Shown: positions 15,278 to 23,288 of the stretch, piece after piece
Numbering within the stretch: the first letter of the stretch is position 1
How the letters are laid out: each line of letters starts with the position of its first letter
Source: JAQWCH01 sp050952725
GTDB taxonomy: Bacteria > Bacillota_I > Bacilli_A > RFN20 > CAG-826
Reading direction: 5' to 3'
DNA: 64,000 nt
NCBI GenBank assembly: GCA_050952725.1
Contig: JBMNLN010000001.1
Span: forward strand, 992,001-1,056,000
Notes under the pieces: model-generated
Told to the model about the DNA's origin: nothing
Seen by the model: only the letters and a program-made list of their open reading frames with translations
The model's database searches: none
Program-made: the position numbers and the translations under genes

Positions 15278-17863
15278 ATGGAAAAAAGATATAATCCGCA
15301 CCAAGTCGAGCAGGGAAAATATGATTTTTGGCTCAAACACGAACTTTTTAAAGCTGGTGATCCGTCTAAACCGCCTTTTTCCATGGTCATCCCCCCGCCG
15401 AATGTCACTGGAAAACTTCACCTCGGTCATGCGATTAACTCGACGATTCAAGATATTATCGCCCGGTACAAAAAAGCGCGCGGCTATGATGTGCTTTGGT
15501 TACCGGGAACGGACCATGCGGGGATTGCCACGCAAGCGCGCGTAATCGGGCGGCTCAAAGATCAGGGAATCGATTATCATCAACTTGGTCGCGAGGGATT
15601 TTTAGCAGCGGCCTGGAGTTGGAAAGAAGAATACGCCTCCGCGATTCGGGAGCAATGGGCGCGGCTTGGGGTGGCAGTTGATTACTCGCGTGAATGCTTT
15701 ACCCTTGATGAGAATTTTAATGATGCGGTAAATGAAGTTTTCATTCAACTCTATAACGAGGGTCTAATCTATCAAGGTGAAAAGATTATCAACTGGGACC
15801 CGGAATTACAGACCGCCCTTTCCAATATCGAAGTCATCTACCAAGAGGTTGAAGGAGAATTTTACTATTTTCGTTATCCAGTTGTCGGAACTGATGAATA
15901 TTTGGTCGTGGCCACTACACGACCGGAAACGATGTTTGCCGACGTGGCTTTAGTGGTTCATCCTGAAGATCAGCGCTTTAAAAAATATGTCGGCAAACAA
16001 GCGATTAACCCAGCAAATTTAAAACCTTTACCGATTATCGCCGATGCCTATGTCGATCTAAAATTCGGTACGGGAGTGATGAAATGCACTCCCGCCCATG
16101 ATCCCAATGACTTTGTGCTTGGACAAAAGTATGGATTGCCGCATCCGATTTGTTTAAATCCCGATGGGACCATTAATCAACTCGGTGGGGAATTGAACGG
16201 ACTTGATCGCTTTGTCGGTCGAAAGAAACTCGTCGCGAAAATTAAAGGACAAGGTCATTTCGAAAAGATTGAAAAAATCATCCATGCGGTCGGTCATAGC
16301 GAACGTTCAAATGCCGTAATTGAACCATATTTAAGCAAACAATGGTTTATTAAAATGCGACCTTTGGCCGAAAAAGTAATCGCCAATCAAAAAGGTAAAA
16401 TGAAAGTTGCCTTCCTGCCTCCGCGGTTTGAAAACACCCTAATTCAATGGATGGAAAACGCGGAAGATTGGTGCATTTCGCGGCAACTTTGGTGGGGGCA
16501 TCGCCTCCCAGTTTACTATCATAGAGAAACAGGAGCGATTCTCGTGAGTAAAACTCCGCCTAGAGATAGCGACCATTATCGCCAAGATGAAGATGTGCTC
16601 GACACTTGGTTTTCTTCCGCTCTTTGGCCGTTTGCCACCTTAGGTTGGCCAAAAAAGACCCCTGATTTAGCGCGTTATTATCCTAATTCGGTGATGGTTA
16701 CCGCCTATGACATCATTTTCTTCTGGGTGGCGCGCATGATTTTCCAAGGATTGCATTTTACCAAGACACGCCCCTTTGAAAAAGTGGTGATTACGGGAAT
16801 CATCCGCGATGAATTAGGGCGGAAGATGTCAAAATCCCTTGGGAATGGGATTGACCCCATGGAGGTGATTGATAAATATGGTGCGGATGCACTGCGTTAT
16901 TTCTTAACGACTAATTCGACTCCTGGGCAAGATATGCGCTATAGCGATGAAAAAGTGGGAGCGGCTAATAACTATCTCAATAAAATTTGGAACTCGGCGC
17001 GATATGTCTTTATGAATTTACCCGAAAACTTTGCGATCAAACCTTTAAAGACTTTACGACTCGCCCCGGTTGATCAATGGATTTTAGGTCGCCTGCAGCA
17101 AACGCGACAAGCGATGGAAGATAATCTCGATGCGTATGAATTTGGGATTGCTTCAACCTACTTATACAACTTTGTCTATGATGATTTTTGTTCGTCGTAT
17201 CTGGAATTTTCGAAGGTGAGTTTAAATAGTCAAATTCAAGAAGAAGTCGAAGCGACCAGGCAGGTTCTCCTTTTCACTTTGAAGAACATCATCTTGATGA
17301 TTAATCCATTTACTCCCTTTATCGCCGAGGAAATCTATCAATTCATTCCTGGACACAAGCGCTCAATCGCGGATGAACCTTGGCCCCAAGCGGAAAGTTA
17401 TCAAGTTAACCTGATGGAACAACAACATGTTGAAATCCTATTAGCGATGATCAAAGATCTTCGGTCCTTCCGGGTTGATCAAGGTTTAGCCCCGAATGCC
17501 CCTGTGACGATGGCGTTAACACCTGCTGACTTCCCGATTGGAAAGTTATTCCCCTATTTAAAACGACTGGCTTTTGTCAAAGACTACCAAATTGTGAACG
17601 AACTCTCGCCTACACTTCCAGCCTTCCATTATGAGGGATTCTCGATTAGTGTCGCGGTTGAAATTGATCGCAAAGCCTTGAAAGAGAAACTCCTCAGTGA
17701 AATTGCCCGTCTTCAAAAAGAAGTAAAGCGCAGTGAAAAAATACTCAATTCACCTGGTTTTTTAAACAAAGCCCCGGGCGAAAAAATCGCGGAAGAGAAA
17801 CAAAAATATGCGCGATATTTGGAAGAGTTAGCTGAATTTACTAAACAATTAGCGGCTCTTTAA
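15278..17863 (+). CDS. valS: Valyl-tRNA synthetase
   Basis: This 861-aa class Ia synthetase charges tRNA-Val. The HIGH motif reads HLGH (48-51) within PPPNVTGKLHLGH, and KMSKS is at 516-520. The editing CP1 domain (VATTRPETMFADVA) and tRNA-binding anticodon domain follow. A C-terminal Lys/Glu-rich coiled-coil arm ends the protein, as in the family. AAGGAGGT precedes the ATG. Expression is controlled by the upstream T-box; downstream a hairpin/T-run marks the transcript end and also carries the RBS of the next small gene. Confidence 0.97.
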   Translation: MEKRYNPHQVEQGKYDFWLKHELFKAGDPSKPPFSMVIPPPNVTGKLHLGHAINSTIQDIIARYKKARGYDVLWLPGTDHAGIATQARVIGRLKDQGIDYHQLGREGFLAAAWSWKEEYASAIREQWARLGVAVDYSRECFTLDENFNDAVNEVFIQLYNEGLIYQGEKIINWDPELQTALSNIEVIYQEVEGEFYYFRYPVVGTDEYLVVATTRPETMFADVALVVHPEDQRFKKYVGKQAINPANLKPLPIIADAYVDLKFGTGVMKCTPAHDPNDFVLGQKYGLPHPICLNPDGTINQLGGELNGLDRFVGRKKLVAKIKGQGHFEKIEKIIHAVGHSERSNAVIEPYLSKQWFIKMRPLAEKVIANQKGKMKVAFLPPRFENTLIQWMENAEDWCISRQLWWGHRLPVYYHRETGAILVSKTPPRDSDHYRQDEDVLDTWFSSALWPFATLGWPKKTPDLARYYPNSVMVTAYDIIFFWVARMIFQGLHFTKTRPFEKVVITGIIRDELGRKMSKSLGNGIDPMEVIDKYGADALRYFLTTNSTPGQDMRYSDEKVGAANNYLNKIWNSARYVFMNLPENFAIKPLKTLRLAPVDQWILGRLQQTRQAMEDNLDAYEFGIASTYLYNFVYDDFCSSYLEFSKVSLNSQIQEEVEATRQVLLFTLKNIILMINPFTPFIAEEIYQFIPGHKRSIADEPWPQAESYQVNLMEQQHVEILLAMIKDLRSFRVDQGLAPNAPVTMALTPADFPIGKLFPYLKRLAFVKDYQIVNELSPTLPAFHYEGFSISVAVEIDRKALKEKLLSEIARLQKEVKRSEKILNSPGFLNKAPGEKIAEEKQKYARYLEELAEFTKQLAAL

Positions 17864-17881
17864 GAAACTAAAACCCTGTTT

Positions 17882-17912
17882 AACCTCCTACGTAATGATA
17901 GGAGGTTTTTTT
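17882..17912 (+). terminator. valS terminator hairpin containing the RBS of the small peptide gene
   Basis: AACCTCCTA (17882-17890) pairs perfectly with TAGGAGGTT (17899-17907), followed by T's up to 17911. The 3' arm contains GGAGG 7 nt before ATG 17913. The same element can therefore end valS transcripts or, if read through, hide the peptide gene's ribosome-binding site. Confidence 0.8.
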
Positions 17913-18089
17913 ATGGTTTTATTAAATGAAAAACAGTTAGCCGAGGTGAAAGGTGGCGAAGTTATTACGATTACGGCGGTGATGGCGGTCTTGGTTATCG
18001 GTCTTATCGCGGTGATTATGTATCGGCTTTTTATGTCGGAAGAAGGCAGTGCCCAAATTCCTGGTGGCTTTAAGTTCACCTGGGAATGA
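17913..18089 (+). CDS. Small peptide with double-glycine-type leader and one membrane segment
   Basis: The 58-aa product starts MVLLNEKQLAEVKGG. This matches the pattern of double-glycine leaders of class II bacteriocins and pheromones (Leu and Glu at spaced positions before GG), which are cut and exported by peptidase-ABC transporters. The core has one ~20-residue hydrophobic segment (TAVMAVLVIGLIAVIMY), then a polar tail with a second GG (IPGGFKFTW). The coding status is supported by an optimally placed GGAGG and by an ATGA overlap of its stop with the radC start. No PCAT transporter or immunity gene is in the window. Alternatives: a non-secreted membrane microprotein. An in-frame ATG at 17895 is a less likely start. 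Confidence 0.7.
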   Translation: MVLLNEKQLAEVKGGEVITITAVMAVLVIGLIAVIMYRLFMSEEGSAQIPGGFKFTWE

Positions 18090-18778
18090 ATTACCGTCTA
18101 AAAGATTTAGATCACAGCGAACGACCGCGCGAAAAAGCCTTAAAACAAGGTATTGACTCACTCAGTGATGCTGAGCTTTTAGCACTTGTATTTGGCAGCG
18201 GAACCAAGAAAGCATCGGTCTTGAAGATTAGTGAAGAACTCCTTTACCGTTATCAAGGACTTCACAGTTTAAGCAGCTTTACCCATCCGAGCCAAATCGC
18301 CATCGATGGTCTTGGACCAAATCGGAAACTTGCCCTTTTGGCCATTTTTGAAATTGCTCGCCGTCTGGAAATTGGCCGTGGGAGAAAAGTGAAGACGATT
18401 AATTCTCTCATCGATATCATCAAACATTACCAAAATCGCTTTTCCCATCTCACACAGGAGGTGCTTTTTTTGGTGATGCTCAACCACCGAAAACAAGTCT
18501 TAGAAGAAAAAGAACTCTATCGAGGAACAGCAACGGTGATCGATGTCAGCATCCGTGAGGTATTTGCGGCGCTTTTACGGGCTAATGCCGTGTATTTTAT
18601 TCTGATTCATAACCATCCTAGTGGTAATCCACTTCCTTCCCAAGACGACGAGAAAATGACCTTAGAAATCAATCAGCGCGCTCGTTTTCTCGAACTAGTC
18701 TTTTTTGATCATGTGATTTTTGCCGGCAATCAATATTACTCATTTCGCGAACAATTTCTCCTAAAAAAGCATAGGTAA
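18086..18778 (+). CDS. radC: RadC/YsxA JAB-domain protein
   Basis: This 230-aa protein has an N-terminal HhH-like helical region (~1-100) and a C-terminal JAB1/MPN-like metalloprotease fold. The JAMM residues H175-x-H177, S185 and D188 occur in HNHPSGNPLPSQDD. RadC proteins are linked by context to DNA repair or natural transformation, but the biochemical role is unsettled. The start overlaps the stop of the 58-codon peptide gene (ATGA). In Bacillus radC precedes mreBCD-minCD; here surface-protein genes follow instead. Confidence 0.93.
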   Translation: MNYRLKDLDHSERPREKALKQGIDSLSDAELLALVFGSGTKKASVLKISEELLYRYQGLHSLSSFTHPSQIAIDGLGPNRKLALLAIFEIARRLEIGRGRKVKTINSLIDIIKHYQNRFSHLTQEVLFLVMLNHRKQVLEEKELYRGTATVIDVSIREVFAALLRANAVYFILIHNHPSGNPLPSQDDEKMTLEINQRARFLELVFFDHVIFAGNQYYSFREQFLLKKHR

Positions 18779-18828
18779 TCGATAGATTCTCCTCAATTGT
18801 AAAATTAATACTTTAATTTCACAAAGTG

Positions 18829-18857
18829 TTTACAATGCTAAAAAAGTGTGTTATCGT
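18829..18857 (+). promoter_or_regulatory. Promoter of surface protein gene 1
   Basis: TTTACA (18829-18834), 17 bp, TATCGT (18852-18857). The spacer end carries GTGTGTTA (18846-18853), shared in the same position with the promoter at 20132. Confidence 0.5.
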
Positions 18858-18915
18858 TATCATACTTAGTTTTGATATTTTTTCGGAAACTGAAAAAAGA
18901 ACGGAGGAGATGGCG

Positions 18916-19776
18916 ATGTTTAACCGCGGTTCTCGCATCAATTTGCTTTATATGTCCATTGTCGCTTTGAACTTAGCGTCGGTCTTTTCGCCAACTCCCA
19001 AACATCAAACTTATGCAAGTGGCAGCGTGACCACTTGTCGAATTTGGCTCAACCATGGGAATGCTGGTAACTGGCACTCTTCCAAAAACTATGTGGTCGT
19101 TCATTATCCCGATGGCACTGTCCTTGGGGAGCCCAATGATACTGGATGTTTAATGACTTACGACAACGCCAATCATAAATGGTTTCTCGATGTCCCTTTG
19201 GGGGGCGAATATGCGCAATTTTTCTTTGATGTCAATGGCAATGGCTATTCACCTTCGGACAGAAAAGATATCCATACTGGCTTGGTTAGCCTCCCAGCTG
19301 TTCCCTGTGAAAGTTGTGTCCTCTGTAACAACCAATATCGTTCGGAAGACCCAGTGGAATTCCAACCATTTGTCGCCGTTCCCACCGATCGAAGTTATGA
19401 CCATGTCGATCATTTTGAAGAGATTATGAGTGCTTACACCAACATTGGCGGGGGCAACGTATCTATGCTCTGTGCTTATCCTGGTGCTAATATTCCTGGA
19501 TTGTTGGATTATTTCAATAGCCTTCCAACCTATGAACAAGATGAATTTCTCGAATCCGTAGTCAATGTTTACCCAAGTCCTGAAACGATGACTGGGGCGG
19601 AGATTATCGCTTACTTGACCGCCTATGCGGCCGCCCATCCCGACTTAGTCGCATTACAACCAATTAATCAAAACGGCGATCGCGACAAGACAATTGCGAC
19701 CTCGATTATCATTTTGGCGACCATGGTCACTGTGGGTTATTTTTTCATCAGTAAACGACAGCGAAATGTCAACTGA
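18916..19776 (+). CDS. Surface protein, tail-anchored, paralogue 1 (unknown function)
   Basis: 286 aa. ATG 18916 is chosen because GGAGGA lies 7 nt upstream and the context equals that of the paralogue at 20236. An N-terminal hydrophobic signal (INLLYMSIVALNLASVF) leads to a likely cleavage at YAS. The body has a Trp/Asp/Asn-rich region (CRIWLNHGNAGNWHSSKNY, FFDVNGNGY), perhaps a carbohydrate-binding-like beta domain, and a PCESCVLC cluster. The C-terminal part (LPTYEQDEFLE, TMTGAEIIAYLTAYAA) is near-identical in the paralogue. It ends in one membrane helix, an aromatic pair and a basic tail (GYFFISKRQR). There is no LPXTG. Expected to be exported and membrane-held; function unknown. Confidence 0.85.
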   Translation: MFNRGSRINLLYMSIVALNLASVFSPTPKHQTYASGSVTTCRIWLNHGNAGNWHSSKNYVVVHYPDGTVLGEPNDTGCLMTYDNANHKWFLDVPLGGEYAQFFFDVNGNGYSPSDRKDIHTGLVSLPAVPCESCVLCNNQYRSEDPVEFQPFVAVPTDRSYDHVDHFEEIMSAYTNIGGGNVSMLCAYPGANIPGLLDYFNSLPTYEQDEFLESVVNVYPSPETMTGAEIIAYLTAYAAAHPDLVALQPINQNGDRDKTIATSIIILATMVTVGYFFISKRQRNVN

Positions 19777-19783
19777 TTAATTG

Positions 19784-19817
19784 AGCCTCATCTTTTCCTG
19801 TGATGAGGCTTTTTTTA
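19784..19817 (+). terminator. Terminator after surface protein gene 1
   Basis: AGCCTCATC / GATGAGGCT with a T-run at 19811-19816. Confidence 0.9.
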
Positions 19818-19854
19818 CAGTTGTGTGACTGCGAATAGCTAGTTGATTATGTGA

Positions 19855-19895
19855 GGATGTTACGTCATCGTCGATGACAAAAAACATCGCTTTTT
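19855..19895 (+). terminator. Second nested hairpin with T-run
   Basis: GATGTT (19856-19861) pairs with AACATC (19883-19888), enclosing the inner stem GTCATC/GATGAC, followed by GCTTTTT. No gene lies between this and the terminator at 19784. The remaining 19896-20131 is A/T-rich, with a small dyad TTTACA-TATT-TGTAAA at 20051-20066 and no gene that I can see. Confidence 0.6.
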
Positions 19896-20131
19896 AATTT
19901 GTTTTGACTGCAAAAAATATTAAATTTTGAATCCTTTTAATGATTTGACTTTTTTTTACGCGAAAAAGTGGTTTTTGTAATAGGGTCATTATGGCTTTTT
20001 TTGTTAATTTTGTTTGTGTCTATCGAGGTTTTATTCATTAAGCATGCCGATTTACATATTTGTAAAAAAGCATACAGCATAACTTTAGTTTTGCGCGGTT
20101 AATCGCGAAAAAAGACACTTGCTTATCATTG

Positions 20132-20160
20132 TTTACTAATTATCAAGAGTGTGTTAGTAT
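20132..20160 (+). promoter_or_regulatory. Promoter of surface protein gene 2
   Basis: TTTACT (20132-20137), 17 bp, TAGTAT (20155-20160), with GTGTGTTA at 20149-20156 as in the promoter at 18829. Confidence 0.5.
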
Positions 20161-20235
20161 TGGTTCATATTTGCGCATTTTCACTGGCAAATGAATTACC
20201 GAGTCTAATTCTCGGGGAAAAAGGAGGGTCTGGCG

Positions 20236-21096
20236 ATGGGGAAAAGCAATTCAAAAATCAATTTGCTCTACTTATCAATTGTCGCGTTAAATCTCGCGTC
20301 AGTTTTTTTGCCAACCTCCAATCATCAGACTTTAGCAACTGGGGGAACGACTACCTGCCGGATGTGGATTGACCACGGTAATGCGGGTAACTGGCACTCT
20401 TCTAAAAACTATGCGGTTGTCACTTATTCCGATGGTACCGTTTTAGGCGCTCCGAATTCACCAGAAGCCTTAATGACTTTTGATAACGCCAATCAGAAGT
20501 GGTATCTCGATGTCCCAAGTCGACCTGTCAGTGTGAAATTTTACTTTGACGTCAATGGTAATGGCTATTCTGCAAGCGATAAAAGGGATTTAGTCACTGG
20601 TGATATCACAGTTCCCGATCCCCCATGTGGAAGTTGTGTTTTGGCGACCAACCAATATAGTTCAGGTGCGCCTTTGACCTTTAACCCTTTTGTCGCGGTC
20701 CCGACGGATAAGAGTTATATCCATGATGCGCATTTCGAAAGTCATTTAAACACCGCGACCACAGGTCCTGGGGGAACGCAAGTTTCCACCCTTTGTTCGA
20801 ATCCAGGCTTATACGTGTCGAATTTATTAGCCTACTATAATGCCCTACCTACCTATGAACAAGATGAGTTTCTCGAAACAACGGTTAGTGTCTATCCTTC
20901 CCCGACGACGATGACCGGAGCGGAGATTATCGCCTACTTAACCGCCTATGCTGCGGCCAACCCCGAACTCGTGGCTTTCCAGGTCTTAGATGAAAATCAA
21001 GATCGCAATAAAGCAATTGCCGCTTCTATGGTCATCATCGGGACAATTGTCACTGCGGGATTCTTCTTTATCAGCAAACGGCGCGTCCTTAATTAA
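20236..21096 (+). CDS. Surface protein, tail-anchored, paralogue 2 (unknown function)
   Basis: 286 aa, the same length as its upstream neighbour, and clearly a tandem duplicate: INLLYLSIVALNLASVF signal, CRMWIDHGNAGNWHSSKNY, FYFDVNGNGY, PCGSCVL, LPTYEQDEFLE, TMTGAEIIAYLTAYAA, and a C-terminal helix ending GFFFISKRR. Two Cys of paralogue 1 are missing (the Cys of TGCLM and the third Cys of its PCESCVLC cluster). GGAGGG stands 7 nt before ATG. Predicted to be exported and held by the C-terminal helix. The N-terminal region could bind glycans, judged only from its aromatic/Asn-rich beta pattern. Confidence 0.86.
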   Translation: MGKSNSKINLLYLSIVALNLASVFLPTSNHQTLATGGTTTCRMWIDHGNAGNWHSSKNYAVVTYSDGTVLGAPNSPEALMTFDNANQKWYLDVPSRPVSVKFYFDVNGNGYSASDKRDLVTGDITVPDPPCGSCVLATNQYSSGAPLTFNPFVAVPTDKSYIHDAHFESHLNTATTGPGGTQVSTLCSNPGLYVSNLLAYYNALPTYEQDEFLETTVSVYPSPTTMTGAEIIAYLTAYAAANPELVAFQVLDENQDRNKAIAASMVIIGTIVTAGFFFISKRRVLN

Positions 21097-21104
21097 AGTA
21101 TCGA

Positions 21105-21131
21105 CCCATCCCAATCGAGATGGGGCTTTTT
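21105..21131 (+). terminator. Terminator after surface protein gene 2
   Basis: CCCATC-CCAATCGA-GATGGG followed by GCTTTTT. Confidence 0.85.
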
Positions 21132-21195
21132 GATCAAATCGTCATGTTAGTTGATAGAGTAAATACAATAAAATTGCCACTTTGGTCAAAAGTAT

Positions 21196-21224
21196 TTGCA
21201 CTAATTATATATCTATGATATATT
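21196..21224 (+). promoter_or_regulatory. Promoter of the rplU operon
   Basis: TTGCAC (21196-21201), 17 bp, TATATT (21219-21224). Confidence 0.75.
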
Positions 21225-21230
21225 AACCAC

Positions 21231-21325
21231 GTTGTCGCCTCACAAGCTACAACCGCCTTTTCGGAGGTTCAAGTAATAAAATCTTATTCACCTTCCAAGC
21301 GAGTCTTAGTGAGAAAGAAGAGGGA
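21231..21325 (+). promoter_or_regulatory. Probable ribosomal protein L21 leader
   Basis: About 100 nt of structured-looking leader lies between the promoter and rplU, including an AACC..GGTT hairpin around 21249-21270. Bacillus-type rplU operons carry an autoregulatory L21 leader in this place. I infer it from position and hairpins, not from a covariance match. Confidence 0.5.
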
Positions 21326-21330
21326 CGCCT

Positions 21331-21639
21331 ATGTATGCTGTGATTGAAACTGGCGGTAAGCAAGTCAAAGTCGAAGTCGGACAAACGATTTTCGTTGAAA
21401 AACTTACCGGCGAAGAAGGAACGCTCGTCACCTTTGATAAGGTCCTCCTTATCGGTGGCAAGAATGCCAAAGTTGGCACTCCTTTTGTTCAAGGAGCGAC
21501 CGTGACCGCTAAAATTGAAAAACAAGGTCTTGGCAAAAAGCTGCGCATTGTCAAATTCAAAGCAAAGCACAACTACAAGAGGACTTACGGACATCGTCAA
21601 CCGTATACGCGCTTAGTCATCGAAGCGATTAATGGTTAA
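21331..21639 (+). CDS. rplU: 50S ribosomal protein L21
   Basis: This 102-aa protein starts MYAVIETGGKQ and ends with the family block KHNYKRTYGHRQPYT. It binds 23S rRNA in the large subunit. First gene of the conserved rplU-prp-rpmA operon; 5 nt separate it from prp. Confidence 0.98.
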   Translation: MYAVIETGGKQVKVEVGQTIFVEKLTGEEGTLVTFDKVLLIGGKNAKVGTPFVQGATVTAKIEKQGLGKKLRIVKFKAKHNYKRTYGHRQPYTRLVIEAING

Positions 21640-21644
21640 TCATC

Positions 21645-21950
21645 ATGATCAAAGTCACCTATCAAGACCAACCTCACATCACCTTCTTGCGCGTTGAAGG
21701 ACACGCGGACTCTGCTCCCCATGGCAAAGACTTAGTCTGTGCCGCGGTCAGCGCGGTGGTCATCGGTGGCTTAAACGCCCTTACATTTCCTAAAAACTAC
21801 GCGCTTTCAATTCAAGAAGGCGAAGTAGTCGTTAGAGAAATCAAGGAATCATGCCAACATGACCAGATTGTCTTAAGGACGATTTTGACCGGTTTACAAA
21901 CGATTGAAAAAGATTATCCGCAGTTTATCCAAATCCAAAGAAAGGACTAA
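21645..21950 (+). CDS. prp: Ribosomal-processing cysteine protease Prp
   Basis: This 101-aa protein has the Prp catalytic pair H20 (VEGHAD) and C32 (GKDLVCAAVSA). In Firmicutes Prp removes the N-terminal extension of L27. The rpmA product next door carries exactly such an extension, so the pair is functionally linked. The gene sits between rplU and rpmA as in Bacillus and Staphylococcus. Confidence 0.96.
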   Translation: MIKVTYQDQPHITFLRVEGHADSAPHGKDLVCAAVSAVVIGGLNALTFPKNYALSIQEGEVVVREIKESCQHDQIVLRTILTGLQTIEKDYPQFIQIQRKD

Positions 21951-21956
21951 ATCACC

Positions 21957-22244
21957 ATGTTATTTACTTTAAATCTCCAATTATTCGCCTCGAAAAAAGG
22001 CGTGGGTTCGACCAAGAACGGCCGCGATTCTGCAGGTCGTCGTTTAGGCGCCAAAAAAGCTGATGGTCAATTCGCTCGGGCTGGCTCGATTATCTATCGT
22101 CAACGCGGGACGCGCATCTATCCTGGGCACAACACCGCTCGCGGTGGCGATGATACGATTTTTGCCACCGCGGATGGAATCGTCAAGTATGAACGCGTCG
22201 GTAAAGCGCGCAAACGGGTCTCCGTCTACGCGGTCGAAGAATAA
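21957..22244 (+). CDS. rpmA: 50S ribosomal protein L27 with cleavable N-terminus
   Basis: The 95-aa product has the Firmicutes-type extension LNLQLFA before the mature L27 start SKKGVGSTKNGRDS. Cleavage after the Ala by Prp would expose the tail that reaches the peptidyl transferase centre. The remainder (GTRIYPGHNTARGGDDT) is typical. The residue after the scissile bond is Ser where the Bacillus/Staphylococcus proteins usually have Ala or His. A terminator follows. Confidence 0.97.
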   Translation: MLFTLNLQLFASKKGVGSTKNGRDSAGRRLGAKKADGQFARAGSIIYRQRGTRIYPGHNTARGGDDTIFATADGIVKYERVGKARKRVSVYAVEE

Positions 22245-22263
22245 GAATTATCAATAAGAGTAA

Positions 22264-22287
22264 GAGACCACCTCAGGTGGTCTTTTT
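22264..22287 (+). terminator. Terminator after rpmA
   Basis: GACCACCT-C-AGGTGGTC (22266-22282) followed by TTTTTC. Confidence 0.9.
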
Positions 22288-22329
22288 CTTCGATTATCGC
22301 TATAATAGAGGAAAAATGAGGTAGTCAAT

Positions 22330-23286
22330 ATGAAAAAAGTTTCAATTGTCGTGCCGATGTATAACGAAGAGGCGATGGTCCCGCTATTTTTTCAGCGGAT
22401 CAAAGCTGTCATTGATCCACTAAGTTCCTATCAATTTGAATTAATCGCCGTCAATGACGGCTCCTCCGATCAGACATTGACACTTCTTCAAGCGGAGATG
22501 AAAAAAGAACCGCGGTTAAGAGTGGTCAATTTAACGCGAAACTTCGGTCATGAACCCGCAGTGGCCGCTGGACTGAAAGTGGCTACTGGCGATGCGGTAA
22601 TTCCGATTGACGCCGATTTACAAGATCCGCCAGAAATCATCCCGGAAATGCTGATGCGCTGGGAAGAGGGGTATAAGGTGGTCAATGCCCGTCGCGCTTC
22701 ACGAAAAGAAGATAGTATGATGAAGCGTTATACCGCGGCCAAGTTCTATGCATATATGCAAAAACTCGCGGGAAAAGTCAAAGTTCCGGCAAATGTTGGT
22801 CATTATCGTCTAATCGACCGAGTTGTCGTTGATCAAGTTAATCAATTAACCGAGAGTAATCGCGTCTTCCGCGTCGAAGTTCCCTATGTAGGCTATCCAA
22901 CCACGGAAGTGCTTTTTGCAAGGGCTAAGCGCGAAAAAGGCAAGAGTCATTACAATTATCGTTCGATGTTTGATTTAGCGATTAACGCGATTATCTCCTC
23001 TTCGATTAAACCTGTTTATTGGGGATTAAAATTAGCGATTTTCTTTGGGGCGATCACAGCCCTTTCGAGTGTGACTCAATTGACCCTCTTTTTCATCAAT
23101 GTCTTTGATCACGCCTTACTAGCGGGAATTAATCATCCTTTATGGTTCATCATCAACATCATCTTGGTGATTAGCACTTTAGTATTTGTGATGCTAGGAG
23201 TGATTTCGATTTATGTTGGAAAAACTTTTGTCGAAGCGCAAAATCGCCCCTTCTTTTTAATCGAAAGGATTTACGAAGACGAATAA
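22330..23286 (+). CDS. GtrB/DPM1-like polyprenyl-phosphate glycosyltransferase
   Basis: A 318-aa GT2 enzyme. The N-terminal GT-A domain has VVPMYNEE, VNDGSSD and the DXD-type DADLQDPP. Two C-terminal membrane helices (~237-265 and ~277-305) match the GtrB/YkoT/CsbB group. Such enzymes move a sugar from a nucleotide donor to a polyprenyl phosphate, which a partner flippase/transferase then uses to decorate envelope polymers or proteins. The partner is not in this window. It lies 2 nt upstream of obg and probably shares its transcript; its own TATAAT is at about 22301. Confidence 0.9.
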   Translation: MKKVSIVVPMYNEEAMVPLFFQRIKAVIDPLSSYQFELIAVNDGSSDQTLTLLQAEMKKEPRLRVVNLTRNFGHEPAVAAGLKVATGDAVIPIDADLQDPPEIIPEMLMRWEEGYKVVNARRASRKEDSMMKRYTAAKFYAYMQKLAGKVKVPANVGHYRLIDRVVVDQVNQLTESNRVFRVEVPYVGYPTTEVLFARAKREKGKSHYNYRSMFDLAINAIISSSIKPVYWGLKLAIFFGAITALSSVTQLTLFFINVFDHALLAGINHPLWFIINIILVISTLVFVMLGVISIYVGKTFVEAQNRPFFLIERIYEDE

Positions 23287-23288
23287 GC

